The notes under the pieces were generated by a model. The model was given only the letters and a program-made list of their open reading frames with translations. It was not told the origin of the DNA and did not search any database. From contig NZ_PYGF01000008.1 of assembly GCF_003014575.1 (NCBI RefSeq), positions 1-64,000 of the forward strand: a stretch of 64,000 nucleotides of DNA, given 5' to 3'. The position numbers were made by a program, and so were the translations under genes. This document shows positions 54,235 through 62,676 of the stretch, piece after piece. Each line of letters starts with the position of its first letter. Position 1 is the first letter of the stretch. This DNA comes from Cecembia rubra (GTDB lineage Bacteria; Bacteroidota; Bacteroidia; Cytophagales; Cyclobacteriaceae).

Positions 54235-57200
54235 TTAGAAGTTATATCTCAATCCAAACTGAAGTCTCCATACGTCAGAAACACCAGCTCTGTCCTGGAA
54301 TGTTTGGGTGATCAATTGGTTTCCAATATTTCTAAATCTAAATTGAGGGTTACCGTTTGCATCAACACCTGCTGGAACTAAAGGCTGAGTAGATGTAAAG
54401 ATTCTACCGACACCCCAATCAGAGTTCAACAAGTTTCCTACATTAAGAATATCAACTCTGAATTCAAGGTTTTGCTTATCCTTCTTGGTCAATAAAGTCT
54501 GTGATGCAGAGAAGTCAGCTTGGAAAATCATTGGCATGATCACAGCACCTCTTTCAGCTACTCTACCTCTGTTTGCACTAAGGTATTTATCCTGCTGGAT
54601 GAAGGCTTCCCAAGCAGCTGCTTGCTCGGCAGGTGTGAATGTTCTTCCTGAAGCAGTGAACTGTTGGAATATCATTTCGTTGGTATTGGCATGGATGTAG
54701 ATCAAGTCATTAGCTGTCCCACCGTCACCATTGAAGTCACCTCCGTATACATATGAAGCATTTCCTTGAGTTCTTCCTTCCCAGAATAGTGAAAATGAAG
54801 TTTTACCGAACTCAAACAAATCAGCAGTATAATTCATAGCAATAAAAGCTCTATGCCCCATGAAATTAGAGGAAAATCCAACTCCAGGATTATTGGCATC
54901 TCCTGCATGAGGGTTACCATTCCATGAACCGAAAGCTATTGAGCCTGGGTCAACCGTGTTTCTTGATTCACCGTAGCTATAGGCACCTTTTAAATAAAGA
55001 CCATTTGCAAATGGTTTTTCCAAGGAAACAGAGGCCACCCAAGAATTGCCAACTGCTTGGTTGGTCAATACTACAGCGTTATCAATTTTTTGGTTGATTC
55101 TTCTAGCAGGGTTACCACCTACCCATCTAGGTCTTGGATCAGGTCCTGCAAATGTTTGGTTAGCAGGTGCTTGGTTGGCATTGTAATAAGCTACACCGTT
55201 TACATCTGAGTTGTAAATAAATTCTCCAGTAGCGATTACACCTCCAGGAAGTCTTTGATCGATAGCGATGTTGGTTCTCCAAATCTGAGGGAATTTGAAA
55301 TCTGACTCAGTCAAAGCCAATTCGTAGTTAGCAGCCGGTTGGCCTGTTACTTGGGTTGGTTTGTAGAAATCAGGATTTGGATTGAAAGGTCTTGTATTGG
55401 TATTGTCCCTTCTTTCAAAACCAGTTAAAATTCCATTGTTACCAACTTGGTTGGAAATCCACACATAAGCAGGACGGCCAGTAAAGATACCGGAACCACC
55501 TCGGATCTGAGTTGATCTGTCACCAGAGATATCCCAGTTGAAACCAACTCTTGGAGACCAAAGGATGTTTGGATCAGGGAGTTTGTCAGTTCTGAATCTT
55601 ACAGATTCACCTGAAGGATTTAAGAAATTAAATCCTTCCACTTCGGTATTTCTAAGCGCAGTTTCTCCAAAGAAAGGAACGTCAATTCTAAGCCCAACAG
55701 TGACATTTAGGTCTTTGTTTACTTGATAGTCATTTTGGCCATAGATACCAGCATAATTAACTTTCAAAGGCTGAATTGGCTTCACTTGGCCTGGGATGTT
55801 GCTGTATCTTACTTGGAAGATCCTTACATTAGAATTAGGATTTGGAGTTCCACTCAAGAAAGCATTTGCATCGGCATAGAAGTCTTCCAAAGAGTTGTAC
55901 ACATAAGCAGATTGAGAACCTGGGAAGAATACGTTTTCAGACTGATAATTTTCATAAGAGAAACCGGCAGTCCAAGTGCTCTTACCTTTGAAGATCTGCA
56001 GGTTGTTCTGGATCTGGAAGGTTTTGTATCTCAGTTCGTTGTTTGGAGTAAATGGTTCGAAACCAAAAGTAGTGTAAACTGCTCCATCTCTGAGAATATC
56101 TACAACTGGGAAGAAGTCGCCTCTTGAACCTCTGGACTCATCCTGATAGGTATAACCAATGATAAAGTTATTGGTCATATTGTCTCTCAACCTAGAGTTC
56201 AATTCAGCTACTATTGATCGGATATTTTCGAAAATGATGTAATTAGAGTTTTGGAAGTTCAATCCAAGTAAGTTGGATCTTCTATTTCCAAAACCTAAAG
56301 AAGAAGAGTTAGACAGTAATACATCCGTGGATGAATCCAAATGATTATACCTTACAGATAGTTTGTTTTTATCATTAATGTTATAATCTAATTTAGCTAA
56401 GAATTTTCTTGCATCAGTAGAATTGTCATAATCTTGGAATGGACCTGTCTCATATCCGAAATTATTCCTTAAGAAATTACTTAAATTGGTAAGGTCAGAT
56501 GCTAAAACTCTTGTTACATTGCCTGCAATGGGTTCGTTACCCGTATTAGCTCTGAAAGTAGTACCAGGCTCAGTTAATTTTTCATTCTCAAATGAACCGA
56601 AGAAGAATAATTTGTTTTTGATTATCGGTCCACCAACTCTAAATCCGTATTGTCTATATTTAAAGTCACCAGGATTGAACGCATTTCCTTTCGCTTGGGT
56701 ACCCACATTGTCAGTGCCCCTCCATAAGTAATATGCAGAACCTGTGAATTCATTGGTACCGGATCTGGTTACGGTGTTTACACCTGCACCTGTGAAGTTA
56801 CCTTGTCTTACATCGTAAGGAGCAACGTTAACAGAAATCTGATCGATTGCATCTAACGAAATTGGGGATACACCAGTTCTGTCACCTGGTTGTGAACCAA
56901 GTCCAAATGAATTGTTAAAATAAGATCCGTCAACAGTTATGTTGTTCAATCTTGAATCTTGGCCTGCAAAGGAATTACCGGAAGCCTGAGGTGCTAGCCT
57001 TGTAAAATCAGAAATCCTTCTCGAGATTGTTGGAAGCCTGCTTATTGCTTCATTATCAATTGCAGTAGTGGCACCTGTTCTGTCAGAACTGAATACCGAA
57101 TTTTTTTCTCCTGTTACCACGATCTCTGACAATTCTGCGCTGTCATCTCTCATGACTACATTCACATTGGCAGCAATACCCAAGCTTAAGAAAATGTTTT

Positions 57201-57486
57201 CTACTGATTGGGATTCATAGCCAATAAATGAAACTGTAACTGTGTATGGTCCACCTACCCTCATACCAGGAATAGTGTACCTGCCTTCGATATTGGTCAC
57301 TGCGCCATACCTTGTTCCTGAAGGTACGTGAGTGGCCACCACGTTTGCACCAGGGAGAGTTTCTCCGGAGGTGTCAGTTACCCTACCAGTCATACTGGAG
57401 GTAGATACCCCTTGCGAATACGCTACGCTTGATATCAAAACAAGCATAAGAGCCGCAAAAAGATTCTTTAGTAATGGTTGCCTCAT
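54235..57486 (-). CDS. Oar-like TonB-dependent receptor, tandem copy 1
   Basis: A 1083-residue outer-membrane receptor: signal peptide (about 1-25, ending AYSQG), carboxypeptidase-regulatory-like domain (about 27-112, GRVTDTSGETLPGANVV), plug (about 125-250), and a 22-strand-type barrel ending in GLRYNF. The sequence is like the Oar/TonB group (VNVAPYDVRQGNFTGAGVNTVTRSG). It is a close paralogue of the next gene upstream. No SusD-like gene accompanies it, so it is not a classical glycan SusCD pair. The ATG at 57522 would add 12 residues; the ATG at 57486 (MRQPLLKNLF) matches the paralogue start. Substrate unknown. Confidence 0.88.
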   Translation of the reverse strand: MRQPLLKNLFAALMLVLISSVAYSQGVSTSSMTGRVTDTSGETLPGANVVATHVPSGTRYGAVTNIEGRYTIPGMRVGGPYTVTVSFIGYESQSVENIFLSLGIAANVNVVMRDDSAELSEIVVTGEKNSVFSSDRTGATTAIDNEAISRLPTISRRISDFTRLAPQASGNSFAGQDSRLNNITVDGSYFNNSFGLGSQPGDRTGVSPISLDAIDQISVNVAPYDVRQGNFTGAGVNTVTRSGTNEFTGSAYYLWRGTDNVGTQAKGNAFNPGDFKYRQYGFRVGGPIIKNKLFFFGSFENEKLTEPGTTFRANTGNEPIAGNVTRVLASDLTNLSNFLRNNFGYETGPFQDYDNSTDARKFLAKLDYNINDKNKLSVRYNHLDSSTDVLLSNSSSLGFGNRRSNLLGLNFQNSNYIIFENIRSIVAELNSRLRDNMTNNFIIGYTYQDESRGSRGDFFPVVDILRDGAVYTTFGFEPFTPNNELRYKTFQIQNNLQIFKGKSTWTAGFSYENYQSENVFFPGSQSAYVYNSLEDFYADANAFLSGTPNPNSNVRIFQVRYSNIPGQVKPIQPLKVNYAGIYGQNDYQVNKDLNVTVGLRIDVPFFGETALRNTEVEGFNFLNPSGESVRFRTDKLPDPNILWSPRVGFNWDISGDRSTQIRGGSGIFTGRPAYVWISNQVGNNGILTGFERRDNTNTRPFNPNPDFYKPTQVTGQPAANYELALTESDFKFPQIWRTNIAIDQRLPGGVIATGEFIYNSDVNGVAYYNANQAPANQTFAGPDPRPRWVGGNPARRINQKIDNAVVLTNQAVGNSWVASVSLEKPFANGLYLKGAYSYGESRNTVDPGSIAFGSWNGNPHAGDANNPGVGFSSNFMGHRAFIAMNYTADLFEFGKTSFSLFWEGRTQGNASYVYGGDFNGDGGTANDLIYIHANTNEMIFQQFTASGRTFTPAEQAAAWEAFIQQDKYLSANRGRVAERGAVIMPMIFQADFSASQTLLTKKDKQNLEFRVDILNVGNLLNSDWGVGRIFTSTQPLVPAGVDANGNPQFRFRNIGNQLITQTFQDRAGVSDVWRLQFGLRYNF

Positions 57487-57541
57487 AAATTTTGCTTTTT
57501 GAATTAGGTTTTTTTTGTTCATTCCCAGTGATTTGGGTACA

Positions 57542-57549
57542 CAAAGGTA
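57542..57549 (-). promoter_or_regulatory. Putative -7 element of tandem receptor 1
   Basis: Minus-strand TACCTTTG matches TAnnTTTG. The element is 56 bases from the ATG at 57486. Confidence 0.5.
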
Positions 57550-57613
57550 GAGGACTTTTGTGTTTAAAGTTTTTAGTGCACATTAATTTTTTAACATTTA
57601 TTCACATTTTGAC

Positions 57614-57633
57614 TTAACAATTTCTTAACATTG
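57614..57633. promoter_or_regulatory. Conserved upstream element 1, receptor 1 copy
   Basis: TTAACAATTTCTTAACATTG is matched with one change by 61327-61346 before receptor 2. TTAACA occurs twice in it, 11 bases apart. It lies 65 bases upstream of the -7 box, as against 64 before receptor 2. Confidence 0.6.
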
Positions 57634-57748
57634 AACAGTGTTTAATGACCCCCTGTTCCCAAAAAATAGTTTGAAAGACAATTTTAGAAGGTTTTGTCCT
57701 GCTATTTCCAAACAATAATTTTTATCAATTCTTTAATTTTAAGGAATG

Positions 57749-57765
57749 GTTAAAAAATTGTTAAC
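57749..57765. promoter_or_regulatory. Conserved upstream element 2, receptor 1 copy
   Basis: The 17-base GTTAAAAAATTGTTAAC is identical to 61466-61482. It has an imperfect palindrome form GTTAA-N7-TTAAC. Distance to its -7 box is about 200 bases, against 203 for the other copy. Confidence 0.6.
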
Positions 57766-57844
57766 AAAAGAGAATAGGTCCAAAGCCAGAAAATTCACAT
57801 GATCTGGGTTGATGGTTTTTAGTTCAAATCCCTAGAAAAACAAA

Positions 57845-57874
57845 AGAGGCTGTCTCTCAAAAGGGACAGCCTCT
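57845..57874 (-). terminator. Terminator of tandem receptor 2
   Basis: AGAGGCTGTC (57845-57854) pairs perfectly with GACAGCCTCT (57865-57874). On the minus strand a TTTTG-TTTT run follows. It is 20 bases past the stop at 57894. Confidence 0.85.
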
Positions 57875-57893
57875 ATTTAGAATTAGTTTGGAA

Positions 57894-60800
57894 TTAGTTG
57901 AAATTGTATCTCAAGCCAACCTGCATTCTCCACAAACTTCCGATACCATTTGTTGGTCTGAATGTCTCATTGATAATAGTAGTTGTACCTGGATTGGTAG
58001 TAATTCTGTATACCGGCTCACCTGCGGCATTTGTACCTCTATAGTTCAGGATAGAAGTCTGCCAAGGGAAGAATGGAACTCCCCAATTAGGATTCAACAA
58101 GTTACCAAAGTTCAGGAAGTCAAATCTTGCTTCCAGTTTGTTTTTCTTATCGTTGGTAATATTGATCCTTTGGGCCACGCTTAGATCAAAGGTGTGCACC
58201 CAAGGTTGAATACCCTCATTTCTTCCAAATACCCTGCCTCTTGCATTTCTTAAGAATCTATCCTGATCGATGAAAGCATCAAATGCTCTGGCTTGTTCTT
58301 CTGCAGTGACAGTTCTTCCAGCTAATGTGAATGGTTGGAAATTTAATTCAGATGCACTGTTTGGTACGTAAACCAATCTTGCCTGGCCATCTCCTATGTT
58401 CAACAATGTGTTCAGACCTCCACCGTTGGCAATGGTGTAACTGAATCTACCATTTGGACCACCTTCATAGAATAATGAAATGGTGGTATTTTCTGTAGTA
58501 TAAGATACAGTAGAGATTATTCTATGTGGCTGATCAAAGTTTGCAAAGCTCAAAGTTGGTTTATTTCTGTTTTCAGCAACCACAGTAGGTACCAAAGACT
58601 GTGCTTGAGAACCTCCAGTTGCATCCAAGTCTCTGGCTCTGGACATGGTATATGCAGCCATTATATCGAAACCATTGTTAAAGGATTTTGACAATGAAAC
58701 TGTTCCTGAAATATAATCAGGATTGGCATCTGCATTGGTCAGGTAGAATACTTGTCTGAAGAATGGATCGCTGGAAGGACCGAAGAAACCTGGGGTAGGT
58801 ACCCAGATAGGTCTTTGATCTGGGCCATTCCAATTTCTGTCAGGTTCTCTGTTTACAATATTCTGAGCAACTGGCGCAGAAAGATCCCTTGAATAAATAA
58901 AGTCAAATGAACCTACAATTCCGAAAGGCAATTGCTTGTCCACTCCGAAGCTGGTTCTCCAAGTCTGAGGTAATCTGAAATTCCTATCAGTCAATGCCAA
59001 TTCAGTACCTAAAGTTTGACTTGGATTTGTTGGATTGTAAGCAGTTACATCAGGATTGAATATAATTCCCTGATTTATTACCTGCTGTCCCTCAAATCCC
59101 TGTATACCTCTGATGACACCAGACCCATTCACTTGGTTGGACAGCCAAACGAAAGGAAGACGTCCGGAGAATACCCCGGTACCACCTCTTAATACAAATG
59201 ACCTGTCACCATTGACATCATAGTTGAATCCAATTCTTGGTGAAAATAACGGGTTCACTTTAGGGAATACTGAAACGTCAGGAATAAGGGTCTCTCCATT
59301 TGGCAAAGTGAAAGTTGTACCTCTTGCTTCCAATAATTCATTTCTTGGTATACTGATTGGGTAGAATGGAAGATCCACTCTCAAGCCTCCGGTAACTTTC
59401 AATTTTGAGTTAACTTGATATTCATCTTGAACATAGAAGCCAAGTTGACCAAATCGTGTACGGTCAGTTGGAGGAGTAGTTGATCCATCCAATGCAAAGC
59501 TTTTGGCAAAAGCATCAGGGAATACGTTTGGATTTCTATTGATTACAGCGTCAACAAATCTATCGTATCCGATGAATCTATAGTGACCATTGAATACAGG
59601 GTTAAAGGCATTGTCGAAAGTAAAGAATTCGAAATTGCCCCCAAATGTATAAGTATGTTTCCCTTTAAATAAGGTGAAATTGTTGGTAATGTTGAAGATT
59701 TTATTCTCCAACAAGTTTCCAACTGAGAAAAGCTCGTTACCCAAAGACATGTAATATTGTAATTCACCTGCCTCATTTGGCTCCAAAACCTCGATAAATG
59801 GAAAAGCCTGTCCTCCTGGTATACCTCTTTTTGGGTCAGCTATAGATGTATAACCGATGTTCAATTGGTTTGCAGCATTGTTTCCAATTTTAGTGTTCAA
59901 TTCTGCTGCAATTGTTTCTACCAATCTGTCATTGGTATAGTTGGCATTTCTAAAGTTGATTGCCTCCACACCTGTTCTTGATGTATTGCTGAATACAGAA
60001 ATATTTCTGGTGGAACTTGCATTGGTAGGTACGTCTTCAAAAGAAGAAAACCTGTTGTATCGGATGAAAAGTTTGTTGTTTTGATTAATGTTATAATCCA
60101 ATCTAAGGTTTAATCTTGTTTGCTGTGAGCCAAAAGCATATGAATCAGGCTCACCTGGATCATAGCCATAAATTGAAATCATATTTTCTCTCACAAAATT
60201 TGCCTGCTCAATAGGAACCCTTGAAATAAACTGACCGTCAGGAGTCTCTCCTGGTCTTCTGGCTCTCCTTAGAATAGAAGGTCTAAGCTCTTCCTCTTCC
60301 TCATAATTTGCAAAGAAGAATAATTTGTCTTTAATGATTGGGCCACCCAAACGGAAGCCACGGATTTCGTTTCTAGCATTGTTTTGAGGCACAAAGGTAT
60401 CTCTAACCCTATTGGCTCTCATTTGATCATTTCTTAAGAAATAATAAACTGAGCCTCTGTAGGTGTTGTCACCAGACCTTGTAACGGCATTTACACCGGC
60501 ACCTGTAAATCCACCTTGTCTAACATCATATGGCGCTAGGTTTACCTGAATCTCTTCAATTGCATCAATTGAAATCGGGTTACCTCCTGCGAATTGTGAA
60601 TTCCCAAGTCCGAAATTGTTGTTCAAGATGTTGCCATCCAAAGTGAAGTTATTAAATCTGGAGCTGGTACCCGCAAAGGAGTTGCCATTTGATTGGGGCG
60701 TCAATCTGGTAAAGTCGTTAACATTCCTGTTGATGGTTGGAAGGGAATTGATTTTTTCACTTCCTAAGTTTAGACCGGCACCAGTTCTATCAGCATCGAA

Positions 60801-61190
60801 AATTCCACCTCTTGATGCTGAAATTTCTACAGTTTCCAGATCCATACCATCCGATAAGACCGCATTGATATTGAAATTTTGACCGAGGGCAAGGTTAATA
60901 CCTTCAAAAACCCTTTCCTCAAAACCCACATAAGATACTGTTACCGTGTAAGGACCGCCAACCCTAACATTTGGGATAAAGAATCGACCCTCAGCATTGG
61001 TGACAGCACCATACCGGGTTCCGGAAGGAGTGTGTACCGCTACTACATTGGCGCCTGGTAAAGTTTCACCAGACTTGTCTGCTACCAGACCCTGCATACT
61101 TGAAGTCGTAACTCCTTGCGAGAATGCTACACTTGTAGAGAATACAAGTGCAATTACCGCAAAAAGATGCTTAAGTAAATTTTGCCTCAT
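57894..61190 (-). CDS. Oar-like TonB-dependent receptor, tandem copy 2
   Basis: A 1098-residue outer-membrane receptor with the same layout as the neighbour: signal peptide (MRQNLLKHLF...AFSQG), carboxypeptidase-regulatory-like domain (GLVADKSGETLPGANVV), plug (about 125-250), barrel, and an end in GLRYNFN. Blocks shared with receptor 1 include TPSGTRYGAVTN, GNSFAG, and VNLAPYDVRQGGFTGAGVNAVTRSG. Differences are spread over the barrel, which suggests divergence in substrate. The longer frame to 61271 is an artefact; MRQ at 61190 is the start. It is separated from receptor 1 by 371 bases and a terminator, so each has its own transcription unit. Confidence 0.9.
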   Translation of the reverse strand: MRQNLLKHLFAVIALVFSTSVAFSQGVTTSSMQGLVADKSGETLPGANVVAVHTPSGTRYGAVTNAEGRFFIPNVRVGGPYTVTVSYVGFEERVFEGINLALGQNFNINAVLSDGMDLETVEISASRGGIFDADRTGAGLNLGSEKINSLPTINRNVNDFTRLTPQSNGNSFAGTSSRFNNFTLDGNILNNNFGLGNSQFAGGNPISIDAIEEIQVNLAPYDVRQGGFTGAGVNAVTRSGDNTYRGSVYYFLRNDQMRANRVRDTFVPQNNARNEIRGFRLGGPIIKDKLFFFANYEEEEELRPSILRRARRPGETPDGQFISRVPIEQANFVRENMISIYGYDPGEPDSYAFGSQQTRLNLRLDYNINQNNKLFIRYNRFSSFEDVPTNASSTRNISVFSNTSRTGVEAINFRNANYTNDRLVETIAAELNTKIGNNAANQLNIGYTSIADPKRGIPGGQAFPFIEVLEPNEAGELQYYMSLGNELFSVGNLLENKIFNITNNFTLFKGKHTYTFGGNFEFFTFDNAFNPVFNGHYRFIGYDRFVDAVINRNPNVFPDAFAKSFALDGSTTPPTDRTRFGQLGFYVQDEYQVNSKLKVTGGLRVDLPFYPISIPRNELLEARGTTFTLPNGETLIPDVSVFPKVNPLFSPRIGFNYDVNGDRSFVLRGGTGVFSGRLPFVWLSNQVNGSGVIRGIQGFEGQQVINQGIIFNPDVTAYNPTNPSQTLGTELALTDRNFRLPQTWRTSFGVDKQLPFGIVGSFDFIYSRDLSAPVAQNIVNREPDRNWNGPDQRPIWVPTPGFFGPSSDPFFRQVFYLTNADANPDYISGTVSLSKSFNNGFDIMAAYTMSRARDLDATGGSQAQSLVPTVVAENRNKPTLSFANFDQPHRIISTVSYTTENTTISLFYEGGPNGRFSYTIANGGGLNTLLNIGDGQARLVYVPNSASELNFQPFTLAGRTVTAEEQARAFDAFIDQDRFLRNARGRVFGRNEGIQPWVHTFDLSVAQRINITNDKKNKLEARFDFLNFGNLLNPNWGVPFFPWQTSILNYRGTNAAGEPVYRITTNPGTTTIINETFRPTNGIGSLWRMQVGLRYNFN

Positions 61191-61255
61191 GATTTTCTTG
61201 TTATTGTTATATAATTGTTTGAATATGTGCAGACAAACGTCAGTTTGTCCAAGTG

Positions 61256-61263
61256 CAAAACTA
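61256..61263 (-). promoter_or_regulatory. Putative -7 element of tandem receptor 2
   Basis: Minus-strand TAGTTTTG matches TAnnTTTG, 66 bases from the ATG at 61190, similar to receptor 1. Confidence 0.5.
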
Positions 61264-61326
61264 ATAGCCAAATTTCTGAATTATTTTCCCTTAGTGTTAA
61301 GTTTTTCAAAAAAAGTTTCAGGTTAA

Positions 61327-61346
61327 TTAACAATTACTTAACATTG
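61327..61346. promoter_or_regulatory. Conserved upstream element 1, receptor 2 copy
   Basis: TTAACAATTACTTAACATTG, one base different from 57614-57633, and 64 bases upstream of the -7 box. TTAACA repeats 11 bases apart. Confidence 0.6.
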
Positions 61347-61465
61347 GAAAACAATATTGTTAGGAAGTTTTTCTGAAATTTACTGCCTTAAGGCATATTT
61401 TTATTTATTAAAATTTCAAAAATCAATCATAAATTTTTTTAATGAATAAGACCTTCTCTTTAAGT

Positions 61466-61482
61466 GTTAAAAAATTGTTAAC
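61466..61482. promoter_or_regulatory. Conserved upstream element 2, receptor 2 copy
   Basis: GTTAAAAAATTGTTAAC, identical to 57749-57765. It lies about 203 bases upstream of the -7 box and also just before the divergent gene at 61553, so it may act on both. Confidence 0.6.
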
Positions 61483-61552
61483 CCAAAAAGAGGTAAAAAC
61501 TCCCTGATTTTGAGGATTAACTGCTTATATTTAGAGATAAAACAAAGTGTGC

Positions 61553-62248
61553 ATGAAAAGGAAAAGTATAATCTGGCTTTATTTATTTCTATTTGTTTCG
61601 CTTCTCGATATTTTTTTTACCTCTAACGGTGAAAATTCACTAAGGTTCTATTCCAAACCATTAATCATTCCTCTACTTTGGGCATATTTTATATTTTCAA
61701 GCCCAGAACTTAAGGGTCAACTGATCAGGAAAGCAATTTCGGCTGCTTTAATTTTTTCCTGGATGGGAGATACTTTACTTATGTTTCCAAGATTGTTCAT
61801 TTATGGATTGGGAGCATTTCTAATGGCCCACATCTGTTATATTGTGGCCTTCAAGGTTGCCCAAAAACAGCCTTTTAGCGTGGGAAATGTTAATTTTATC
61901 CGTTTGTTTTTTTTGAATTTCCCCATCTATCTGTTTGCCGCGTTTGTTTATTTCTATATCCGTGGAGGAATAGGTGAATTGAAAATCCCTGTAATTGCCT
62001 ATCTGATTGTCATTGTCATGATGGCGACTACCGCAAGAGAACGATTCAATAAGACCAATACTTCAAGTTTTTGGCAGGTCATGTTGGGGGCCGCTTTCTT
62101 TTTGGTTTCAGATGGTATTCTGGCACTTAATAAATTTTATCAGGAATTTCCCGAAGCAGGGGTTTTGGTCATGGGAACTTATATCATTGCCCAATTTCTA
62201 ATTGTCAGGGGAATTATGGCTCATTCTGAAAAAGAAAAAGCAGGTTAG
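61553..62248 (+). CDS. Lysoplasmalogenase-like YhhN-family membrane protein
   Basis: A 231-residue protein with about eight transmembrane segments and the YhhN/TMEM86 conserved features: YSKPLIIPLL at the second segment, SWMGDTLLMF (Asp in the third), FLMAHICYIVAF, and FFLVSDGILALNKF. YhhN members hydrolyse the vinyl-ether bond of lysoplasmalogens; other substrates are possible. The reading frame is open to a GTG at 61547, but the ATG at 61553 fits better. Its stop overlaps the end of ytxJ by 4 bases in convergent orientation. Confidence 0.85.
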   Translation: MKRKSIIWLYLFLFVSLLDIFFTSNGENSLRFYSKPLIIPLLWAYFIFSSPELKGQLIRKAISAALIFSWMGDTLLMFPRLFIYGLGAFLMAHICYIVAFKVAQKQPFSVGNVNFIRLFFLNFPIYLFAAFVYFYIRGGIGELKIPVIAYLIVIVMMATTARERFNKTNTSSFWQVMLGAAFFLVSDGILALNKFYQEFPEAGVLVMGTYIIAQFLIVRGIMAHSEKEKAG

Positions 62249-62580
62249 ATCCTGCTCATGATATCCGGATAGCTTATACCCATATGGCTTGTATCATAAA
62301 ATGCTTTGCCGTCTTTGACTAAAATTACCTGTGGAGATTGGTGGAAGACTTCGAATTCTCTGGCTATTAGGTTGGAGATATCCCTGTAATTGATCAAATC
62401 CAAATAATATGGAGTGACTTTGTCAAAATCCTCAATTTTCCAGTTCCTTCTGAGCCGCTCTAAGGCCATACTACTTATAGAGCAGCGGGTGGAGTGCTTG
62501 AATATCAATACAGGCCTTTCTTCACTTCTTTTCTTTAATTCCTGCAATTGTGCTGCATCTTCCAACTTAATCCATTCCAT
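62245..62580 (-). CDS. ytxJ: Bacillithiol-linked redox protein YtxJ
   Basis: A 111-residue thioredoxin-fold protein with the YtxJ motif FKHSTRCSIS, where the single Cys (about residue 33) is the redox site, followed by PYYLDLINYRDISNLIA and SPQVILVKDG. YtxJ-type monothiol proteins are associated with bacillithiol, the low-molecular-weight thiol of Bacillota and many Bacteroidota. No bacillithiol biosynthesis gene is in the window. Confidence 0.9.
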   Translation of the reverse strand: MEWIKLEDAAQLQELKKRSEERPVLIFKHSTRCSISSMALERLRRNWKIEDFDKVTPYYLDLINYRDISNLIAREFEVFHQSPQVILVKDGKAFYDTSHMGISYPDIMSRI

Positions 62581-62613
62581 TTCTTAATAATTCTTAATCC
62601 TTGGGAAAAGAAA

Positions 62614-62621
62614 TAAATTTG
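62614..62621 (+). promoter_or_regulatory. Possible -7 element of the DUF4403 gene
   Basis: TAAATTTG matches TAnnTTTG, 56 bases before the ATG at 62677. Confidence 0.35.
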
Positions 62622-62676
62622 GCCCGAAAATAGTTCCCTTTGGTATAATCAAAAATGAATACCTAATTTTAATCCC

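Larger units (their letters stand above)
57523..57893. other. Upstream region of tandem receptor 1 (371 bases)
   Basis: No credible ORF. It holds a -7 element (57542-57549), two sequence elements shared with the upstream region of receptor 2 (57614-57633 and 57749-57765), a related TTAATTTTTTAAC variant at 57583-57595, and the terminator of receptor 2 (57841-57874). Confidence 0.75.
61191..61552. other. Upstream region of tandem receptor 2 (362 bases)
   Basis: No credible ORF. It is AT-rich and divergent to the lysoplasmalogenase-like gene. It holds a -7 element (61256-61263) and copies of the two elements shared with receptor 1 (61327-61346 and 61466-61482). Confidence 0.75.

Noticed and set aside
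61191-61271. Long N-terminal extension of tandem receptor 2
   Set aside because: It overlaps the -7 promoter element and lacks similarity to receptor 1, while MRQ at 61190 begins a good signal peptide.
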